The notes under the pieces: generated by a model
The model's database searches: none
What the model saw: only the letters and a program-made list of their open reading frames with translations
What the model was told of the DNA's origin: nothing
Made by a program: the position numbers and the translations under genes
Origin: Symsagittifera roscoffensis
Lineage: Eukaryota; Xenacoelomorpha; Acoela; Convolutidae
Reading direction: 5' to 3'
Length of the DNA: 64,000 bases
NCBI RefSeq assembly: GCF_963678635.1
Contig: NC_087063.1
Coordinates: 55,519,504 to 55,583,503 of the forward strand
In this document: piece by piece, positions 55,640 to 64,000 of the stretch
Layout of the letters: every line of letters begins with the position of its first letter
Numbering within the stretch: position 1 is the stretch's first letter

Positions 55640-57720
55640 CTTTTGCCCCGGAGGATATACTTGAAACAATACCCACAACAACAAAACAAAGTATTTCACC
55701 TATACATTCAACAATTGTATTACTACACAATAAAAGTAACACCCATTTTCCAACAACAACAATACATTCAACAGTCAATACAGCAATTGTATCAAAGTAG
55801 CTTCATATGGATTACCAATTATATAGACCAATGACTAAAAAATGACCAACTAACAAACCAAAATATACGAATGGTATTTGTTTTGCAATCCATAAACACA
55901 TTTTTTTTTCACAAACAATAGAATCAACAATCCAATGAAACAGCCACTTATTATCACACAAAACCAATCTCAGGAACATAACTATACCCACAAAGTACCA
56001 AAAAACTCAATTTTCTCTATCTGTAATTTTCAACGATCAAAGAAAATTTCAGACAGATTGTACTGGAAACTGTCCACTTTTTCAATCAAATAAAAATAAC
56101 CCAAACAATAGACAATGCACAGCAACCAATCTCACTATTTAGAAGACAAGACTTCTTTCATCAAAATCAACAATAATATAATAATAACCAACAAAAAAAA
56201 CACTGGAATGATCAAAATCCACCAGAAGAGATTTTTCAACCAGATATTTTTGAACCTTACATGAACCCACAAAGATCACGACAAATACAACAACAAAACT
56301 CTACACAAAAAAAAAATCCACAATCAGAACAAAACATACAATCCCAAAATCAAATGAACACTCAAAGCTATCAACTAGATTCTATGAGAAAAAAATTCCT
56401 CCATCGTACTAATTACCACAACATGAAATTATCAAAAATCAACTCATAAACTTCACACAAAACCAAATACAGCGGAATCACTCCAAATGATGATGAATCC
56501 ATACCTCATGGGTAGATCATCTATAACATCTAATAACACCATGATAGTATTTACCAAAACTGATCCTGAATACTTGGTACAAGATAATTTAAACGCTGTC
56601 ACAACTAAATTAAAATTAAATGCAGGCCCAGAACCTAAAATTACACCACTTACCAACACTGGATTCATCACTTACTAAAATTGGATTCATAGACGCGCAG
56701 CATTGAATCAAAACTAGACTTCACGATGCAGCTCAAAAATGGGTTTCAGTCCTACCTGTAGCAAAAAAATGTGACTAGAAACGATTCACGCAAGAATTCT
56801 CTAAATTGTTTGACTCCATAAGAAACAAGCAACATCAAAGAGCTGTATGCAATGAAAACTGCAGAATCCCAAACAAAACTATGAAACAACTTGCATAACG
56901 AATAGAAACTCTGGCAAGCAAAGCATACTCTTTGAATACACACACGACATGAAAACGCAAAATTGACAGAAGTTCTTATGAAACAGAAAACATAAAACAT
57001 GAACAAAATCCATACAACAATTTCACATATAAATAACATCCAAGACTCTCATAAGGATTATGCAGAAAAAAGCACTCATATTCTAAATATACATGAGAAG
57101 AAACCAAATGTTGAGCTGAAACTTTTTTTTCCAAAAACGGTGTATCTATTGCCGCAGCTACGGACTCAGCATTGCCGTAGGCAGACAAAAACAAAAAAAG
57201 ATAAATCAAATCAACCACCATAAAATACAAAACCATATAAAACTTTTTATCAAAACATGAAAAAAGATCAAAATTTATCCATAAAAAAATCCGAAGCAAT
57301 ACTAGTTCAAGGCAACGACTTGCATCTAGCTAAAGTAATATCAGACCATAACCGCCATATTCAAACAATTTTTGCGGACGATCTACATGTAGGCAAAATT
57401 CACAAAACTTTTCACAAAGTAGTTATAGCCGATCGAACAGCCAGGTTAACCAATATAAGAATAATTACTCAAGATCCAAATCAAATAGAAGTAATTACTC
57501 CAAGTATTATACAAACCGTTCAAATTCAAATACTACTCAGATAACCATTCCAGAAACTCTTCAGTTAAAAAAATTAAAAGTTAATCAAAAAACCATAATA
57601 AGAATTATTCAAACAAAATAGCTAGAACTTCAATAGCTATTCCATTAATAGACCGTATAACACATGTTATAACAACAGATCCCTTGAAAACTCTAGAACT
57701 ATAAGAAGTAGTTATCAAAA
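55640..57720 (+). pseudogene. gypsy gag remnants
   Basis: Gln/Asn-rich pieces (55643-55834, 56261-56449) precede a gag-like stretch near 56720-56990 that reads AAQKWVSVLPVAKK, then FTQEFSKLFDSIRNK and ETLASKAYSLN in interrupted frames, as in Ty3 capsid. Continuing pieces reach 57544. Confidence 0.5.
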
Positions 57721-59269
57721 TAGATCAAGAACATATTCTCAATCACCATATCGAAACAATTCACAAAAACTGAATAAGAAAACCTTAATTAACAAATTAG
57801 TACACCTAAAAATCAACGACAATCAAGTCAAGTACAGACTACAAATGAAGCAACTCCCGACCCACCAGGATTCGTTAACATGGAAACTTTAGAAAGGCAT
57901 CTAAATCAAATACACTGCGAGAGTACAAATGATGAAAGTGAAACCGAAAGCACATATCTTAAAAATTTAACAAGAGTTTGAATTCCAACTGATTATTTTT
58001 CTTAAAGCAAAATGAGAATCCTAAGTCAAATCTTAACGCTCACATATTGATAAAAAAACTAAAACAGATTACATCAATCATATAGTCAAAATTCAAGCAA
58101 AAATGTTCAATATAAATCAAAATACACTATCAAAATCATCCCACTTGAAAAAAATTTTGGACACTCGCACTTCGCTTATAAAACACAAAAAGTTTACAAC
58201 TACCAAATCTTGAAATCGAATTTTAAATTGAATCAGGACCAGAATCAAATATCATTAAAACTCATATATGGAATGAAATCCGTTCACTACATCTCAAATT
58301 CCGGCTTACCAAAATCTTCAAGCAAACTACCCATAGCGCAAGGTACAACATTGACAAAAATTCAATTATCCCTTATACCAACGCGAACAATGAAAAAAAA
58401 TAAACTTTTACTAAAATTCATCATGCAAATGTTTCAAATATCAGATATAAAACTCAACACAGTCGAAAAACCATTTATTTCAAAAAATATACCAACATTT
58501 AATTTCTTATAAAAAATTTCAAAGAAAAGATAACAACACGAGAATAAATAGTACATTTTTAATCTTTTTCCAAAGACTCAATAAACGACCCTTTTTCGTG
58601 AAATTTTTTTCCTATTTACAACCAGTAACAAAAGCATAAAAAACCGTTAACAGTACACTCAAATGATTTTTGGAAATACTAAAATCATCAATATAACAAT
58701 GATCAAAATACACAACAGCTGTACAGGACCGATCTTGATTTCAACCCAGTTCACAAACTCTCTAATGTAACAATACCATTCATAAAATATGCAAAGAAGA
58801 TAAACACAGACACATTCGCATTATATATATACAACAATTATCATACAAAAAAAACAATTCCTTCAGGACTGTTAGGATATTGAAAAACCAACGTTGTACC
58901 CCACTCAATAAAAAGCGTTTAGAGTAAACAACATTCTTAAAAAAGTAGTTTTTTGCCAATCTCCAGTTCTAAACGAAGAATTATCTAATAAAAATATCAC
59001 AAAGAATCAAACCGAAACACATATTATTTCACAAAAAGCACCTTCTTCTAAACCAATTTTCAATTTTTTTGAAACTCTTAACTGAACAACAACAATTTTT
59101 GACCAAATTCAATTTTCAACGCTATCAAATAAGTCAACAAAAACTTAATCACTCAGCAGACTTGTTAATAAATTACCCAAGGTCTACGCAACAACGATAT
59201 TTGAAGTCAGGCAGATACAACCACTACTACATCTTCCACAAAAGTCCGACGTAACTTTCAAGAAACAAC

Positions 59270-59990
59270 GCGCAAGTAAAGTTCTAACACATTTACAAGA
59301 TAATGTAAGAAGACTTTTAGACATCTTTGAGCAATACGAAACTATTTCACCAGAAGATAAAAAACAACAACCTTAGGGAATTATATTCATCAACTCAGTT
59401 ATTATTCTCGCAAAAGGCGAGTTTCTTAAATTAGTATAAGACGCAAGATATCTAAACTCCCTATTTGATGAAACAACGTGCAATTGGCGCATTCAAACAA
59501 TACAAGTAAATTTTACAAAAACAAACGATCAAAATGAGTAGTGCATATAACCAAGAGGCACTAAATGAAAAATCACGCTGTTTAACTCAATTGATTTTTA
59601 GAAACCAACAATATGAAATTAATAGGCTATTCTATGGTATCTCAATTGAACAAGAAACTTTTTCGGTATTTTGAAAAAAAAAACTCAGACCACTTATCTG
59701 AAGTAAGAATGTTATCACATTTTCACTTTTTTCCACAATTTTGTCGTCCAATCACAAAGATAATTACAAAATGTGCAAAGATTTAGATAGAACTCATCAA
59801 ATTTTTCTAGAAGAAAACATCAAAGCAGCTCCAGTTAAATCATAATTTTTCCTCACCCGTATAAAGTTCCTAGGATCAACAATCACACCCTTAAAATTGA
59901 AAATAGATGCAATTTTTAAACTCCAACTACCATCGAACAAATCCAAAATCAAAGAGTTTTTTGAAATGTTCAACTTTTTAAGCAAGTAAT
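59270..59990 (+). pseudogene. gypsy reverse transcriptase remnants
   Basis: Near 59400-59660 broken frames read ILAKGEFLKLV, DARYLNSLFDETTCNW and NRLFYGISIEQETFSVF, the blocks before and around the RT palm. The YxDD part itself is lost or too damaged to point to. Confidence 0.55.
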
Positions 59991-60053
59991 TTTATTAAAA
60001 AAAAACAATTATATCCTCGACCATTTTAAAGAATATTACGTCAACTTAACTAT

Positions 60054-60392
60054 TTGGAATGGACCTCGCAACATCAAAAACCTTTTGATGAAACCAAATT
60101 ACTACTAACTGAAGAAGTGTCAAATATTATTCTTGATCTCAATCAACCATTCTATGCCATGTGCGACGCCTCAAAATTTGGAATTGTCGCAGCAGTCTTA
60201 CAATCAAACAGAGGTAAGAACAAAATGAATCGTATATCAGCAAATTCCAGATTTTTTACACATGCAGAGCTGAGTCTCTCCACACTTATGATAGAGTGTA
60301 CAACTATTTTATATTTCTCTTTTCACAAAAATCTCACACGAACTATAGACTGTTTAGATTTTAATTATTTTGTATTAAATTTCCAAACTTAG
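60054..60392 (+). pseudogene. gypsy RT thumb / RNase H
   Basis: Open 112-codon piece: EWTSQHQKPFDETKLLL, then FYAMCDASKFGIVAAVLQSN (first RNase H Asp) and ISANSRFFTHAELSLSTL with the conserved Glu region. Typical Ty3 order. It stops before the later RNase H motifs. Confidence 0.78.
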
Positions 60393-61399
60393 GCTGTAGG
60401 CAAAAACCTTGGTCTGTTCGACACGCTAAATTGCAGTTCAGCAAAAAAATTATTTACACAAAAAAGAACCGTAGAAGTACCCCAAAAAATAAAATTCTTT
60501 CCCGCTTAAGAAGAAACATCACCACGACAAGAATGCAAACACGCAGTCAAAACTGATTCTGAGGCTATGCAAACAAGATTTAGAGCTTTTTCCCATTTTC
60601 GTAGATTGCCAAAACAATCAATAATCATTACGATTTTGATTTATTAGGAAACAACTCATTTAAACTTATTCCATACTCATCTTGATAAAAACAAGTTACA
60701 ATCACAAACACATCTCAAAAAAATCTCAAAACGAAACAAATCAATCCCATTATAAGAAAAAGAAGACCTATTGATACATCAATTTCAGCAGGACTTTTAG
60801 ATAGAAATTTAAAAATGATAAATAAATAAAACAATTGATTTAAGATCCCAATAGATGATTTTTCTTTGTCCAATCAAGAAGTTAAAAATGCACAGTTAAT
60901 TTAACAAATGAGCTAGATAAGAAGCATCAAAGTTTTGACCCTGTTATTCGCCAATTGAAATCTTGGCACTAATACAAAACTAAACACACAAAAGCTGATA
61001 TTACTATTTTAGGAAACAAGACATTACCCAGATACTTTCAAAAATTAAATGACACCACAATAGATGAAAGCACCGCTATTTTGGAGCACCAAAATCCAGA
61101 TAATACAGTACCCTGTCTACCATTAAATTCAATCTTAATAGCTTTTCATACATCACACTCGTTGAACACAAAAGACCTACAGGAGCAGAAAAAAAGCATA
61201 TCATACTTGCACACAGAATTTTTATTTCCCAAGTGCAACAATATGGATTAAAGTGTTAAGTAGCGACTGTATTATAAATCAATTAAATTTACCCTTTCCG
61301 CACCTGAAAAAAAATCAAAGAAAGACAGGGTTCTAAAGGACAAAATTTATATTTCAATTACAGAATTTCATTTGACACAAAAGCCTAAAATCCCTATCT

Positions 61400-62440
61400 C
61401 CAGAAGGAAATTCAAACAAAATAGTGATTGTAGACGCATTCACACGTTACATAGCATTTAACCCTGTACCACATTGTAATGCTTAGTATGCAAATACGAC
61501 ACTCTATGAGCTTTGGGTAGCAAAGTTTGGATTACGCAAAATTCTTGTTACGGACAACGGAACAGAATTTATAAGCAGAGAAATAATCACATTGGGTCAT
61601 TTATATAACATCAAACATAAAGTTAGGACTTCACATGCTTCATGGACTAGTTGAATGTATGAATCGTTCCTTACAAGAATATCTCCGATTTATAATTAAC
61701 AGAGACTATGGAAAGTATGCTAAAGGGTCAACAGAGATGAAAAAAATTATTTCCACTTGCATATAACATCAAATCACAACAACTTTTGGATTATCACCAT
61801 ACACAAATTTTTAATCAAAAGTCAAGAAAACCAATAGTGTTCATAGCAAATTCGACGAAAAAAAAACAATGACCTTGGCAACTGACGAAAGACTCTTTTT
61901 GCTACAACTTACCTCCTCATACTCATGATGAAGATTTTTTCATCACCCAAAATTTTCAAAATTGTGGTACCCACAGCCTCTGTTACTCACACAGAATGGA
62001 TTTCAAATTGAGATAAAATCAATGAACTAAATCAAAAAAGTTGCAAAGAAACTACTACAAAGACAAAATAATTTCTCACAAAAAAAACCAGGTTCAGATA
62101 TAAAAATAGCTATTTTTGTGTTAATTCCAAACATAACAAAACAAAAAGGGTTTTCAAAAAAATTAAAACCTAAGAGAAAGGACCATATCAAATCACTGAA
62201 AAACCCACAGATGTATCATACGAATGAAAAAGACCTAGCCCAACATAGGTTTTACTTTTAACATAATAACTCGAGGAAAATGCTCTTCGCGAATTAACAC
62301 AATTATACTCTTTTACAGGACTACGCATTTTTGAAGCACCACAAAGCAAAAAGGAGTCATACACATTAGTTACATTGAACACTCTTCCACAGCCCTCCAT
62401 ATCTAAAACAATTCCAAATAAGAAAAAACACTTGAAGAAC
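61400..62440 (+). pseudogene. gypsy integrase core and C-terminal region
   Basis: Near 61423-61690: IVDAFTRYIAFNPVPH, LRKILVTDNGTEFISREII (second Asp) and, after a frame change, LVECMNRSLQEYL (Glu). The C-terminal part continues to about 62440 with stops (for example KKLLQRQNNFSQKK and IAIFVLIPN). First Asp region is upstream in damaged sequence. Confidence 0.75.
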
Positions 62441-62987
62441 CTGCTGACCAATTAAACAACTCGTAAATTACAAAGATAAATTAGACTAATCAAATTAAAA
62501 CACAAATTACAATAATGCCAATCCTCCTGACTTAGAGATCAACAAAGAAAAGATTTTAGAAAGTTTATACCTAATCTAAAATACTTAAGAAAGTTTTTCT
62601 CAATTTTTTCTCAAGAAACTTTTCGGTGATCTATCTCTAACTTTTTCTTATTTCTAGTTCTCAGAAAAAGACATAGAAAATCGACCAATCATATCACTGG
62701 AAATCAACTCAATCTTTATCTAACATCACTGCGATTATTAGCCAATATAAGTCTAATTTGATATAGATCTAAAACTCCAATTCAAAGACTTTCAGGTCAA
62801 AAATCAGCATTACCCTTGTAACTGACAACCTAAAAAACACCATATCGAAGTTGCAACCCCTTTCTATCAATCAATCCAAAAATCAACTATATTGAATACA
62901 TTTAGATCACACAAAGCACCAAAAAATGTTACCCAACAGAAAAAATTTATAAGATCACTTAGCCTAAAGACAACTTTTATGGACAAT
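62441..62987. other. post-integrase, possibly LTR-like sequence
   Basis: AT-rich sequence after the last integrase-like coding; its first half recurs at 63790-64000. It could include the 3' LTR, but no partner was found upstream. Confidence 0.35.
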
Positions 62988-64000
62988 TGGACTAGTTGAA
63001 TGTATGAATCGTTCCTTACAAGAAAGAATACCTCCGATGTATAATTAACAGAGACGATGGAAAGTATGCTAAATGGTCGACAGACGTAGAAAAACTATTT
63101 CCACTTGCATATAACGTCAAATCACAACAACTTTTGGATTATCACTATACAAAAAATTTTTATTCAAAAATCTTGAAATTCAATAGTGTTCATAGCAACT
63201 TCGACGAAAAAGCACAAGGACCTTGGCAACTGACGAAAGACTCTTTTTGCTACAACTTACCTCCTCATACTCATGATGAAGATTTTTTCATCACCCATAA
63301 TTTTCAAAATTGTGGTACCCACAGCCTCTGTTACTCACAAAGAATGGATTTCAAATTGAGATAAAATCAATGAAATAAATAAAAAAAGTTGCAAAGAAAC
63401 TACTACAAAGACAAAATAATCTCTCACAAAAAAACAGGTTTTACACCAGCTTCAGATATAAAAATAGCAATATTTGTGTTAATTCCAAAAATTACAAAAC
63501 AAAAAGGATTTTCAAAAAAAATACAACCTAATAGAAAAGACCATATCGAATCACTGAAAAACCCACAGATGTATCATACGAATGAAATAGACCTAGCCCA
63601 TCATAGATTTTACTTTTAACATACTTTCTCGAGGACAATGCTCTTCGCGAATTAACACAATTATACTCTTTTACAGGACTACGCATTTTTGAAGCACCAC
63701 AAAGCAAAAAGGAGTCATACATATCAGTTACACCAAACACTCTTCCACAGCCCTCATATCTAAAACAATTCCAAATAAGAAAAAACACTTGAAGAACCTG
63801 CTGACCAATTAAACAACTCGTAAATTACAAAGAAAAATTAGACTAATCAAATTAAAACACAAATTACAATAATGCCAATCCTCCTGACTTAGAGATCAAC
63901 AAAGAAAAGATTTTAGAAAGTTTATACCTAATCTAAAATACTTAAGAAAGTTTTTCTCAATTTTTTCTCAAGAAACTTTTCGGTGATCTATCTCTAACTT
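62988..64000 (+). repeat. tandem second copy of integrase 3' part
   Basis: From TGGACTAGTTGAATG (62988) the sequence repeats 61643 onward (about 90-95% identical) and reaches the window edge at the point equivalent to about 62645. Open frames 63134-63364 and 63389-63619 are longer here than in copy 1, so this copy is somewhat less damaged. Unit length is 1345 bp. Confidence 0.88.

Larger units (their letters stand above)
54300..64000 (+). mobile_element. Ty3/gypsy retrotransposon, heavily decayed
   Basis: Plus-strand order: Gln/Asn-rich and gag-like region (about 55600-57700), RT remnants (about 59000-59990), RNase H (60054-60392), integrase (about 61400-62430). Stops are frequent in all frames. 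The 5' end and LTRs were not found. From 62988 the integrase/tail region is repeated to the window end. It lies upstream of the receptor gene. Confidence 0.7.

Noticed and set aside
52260-64000. More exons of the receptor gene upstream
   Set aside because: Exon 1 already has a signal peptide and start; nothing receptor-like is seen upstream.

Overview
The window is AT-rich animal nuclear DNA, probably from an invertebrate; the lineage cannot be named from sequence alone. Evidence: a spliced ligand-gated ion channel gene with giant introns, metazoan-type BEL/Pao, Ty3/gypsy, Ty1/copia-like and Penelope-like retroelements, tRNA-like repeats, foldback elements, and one 200-base run of N (27641-27840). 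Nothing prokaryotic is visible. Almost every long open frame belongs to a decayed transposable element.

The one host gene I can assemble is on the minus strand. Four exons (50235-50097, 38297-38230, 24984-24786, 16003-15857) join with matching intron phases 1, 0 and 1 and encode about 181 residues: a signal peptide and most of the extracellular ligand-binding domain of a Cys-loop receptor (GlyR/GABA/GluCl-like), up to a canonical Cys-loop with 13 residues between the cysteines. The transmembrane exons are not visible in 1-15856 and should lie beyond the window start. The introns (about 11.8, 13.2 and 8.8 kb) are packed with mobile DNA.

Layout: 1053-10737 is a full-length but broken BEL/Pao element (minus strand) with 489-bp LTRs, TCTTA target duplications, primer site, purine tract, gag, protease, RT, RNase H and integrase. 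It also carries an SGNH-like extra ORF ahead of gag and a minisatellite leader. Its 5' end and flank are tandemly duplicated (8939-11460 and 11461-14092). 15.8-19.5 kb holds the Cys-loop exon, a foldback element and tRNA-like SINE candidates. 19.6-23.5 kb is an internally deleted gypsy element (minus). 23.6-24.6 kb is a foldback element containing a tRNA-Arg-like sequence. 25354-27005 is a compact non-autonomous LTR element with GTGGG target duplications. 27.1-29.7 kb is inverted-repeat DNA around the gap. 30139-37668 is a gypsy element (plus) with ACTCC target duplications and a duplicated RNase H segment. 40.4-41.8 kb is a copia remnant (minus). 42.2-43.8 kb is a diverged satellite. 44.2-47.7 kb is a Penelope-like element with GIY-YIG motif, preceded by an SGNH-like ORF related to the one in the BEL element. 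48.7-50.0 kb has two MITEs. About 54-64 kb is a very decayed Ty3/gypsy element (plus) with a duplicated 3' part.

Most worth following: the SGNH-like ORF shared by a BEL element and a Penelope-like neighbourhood, and the tRNA-like A/B-box module in the BEL LTR.
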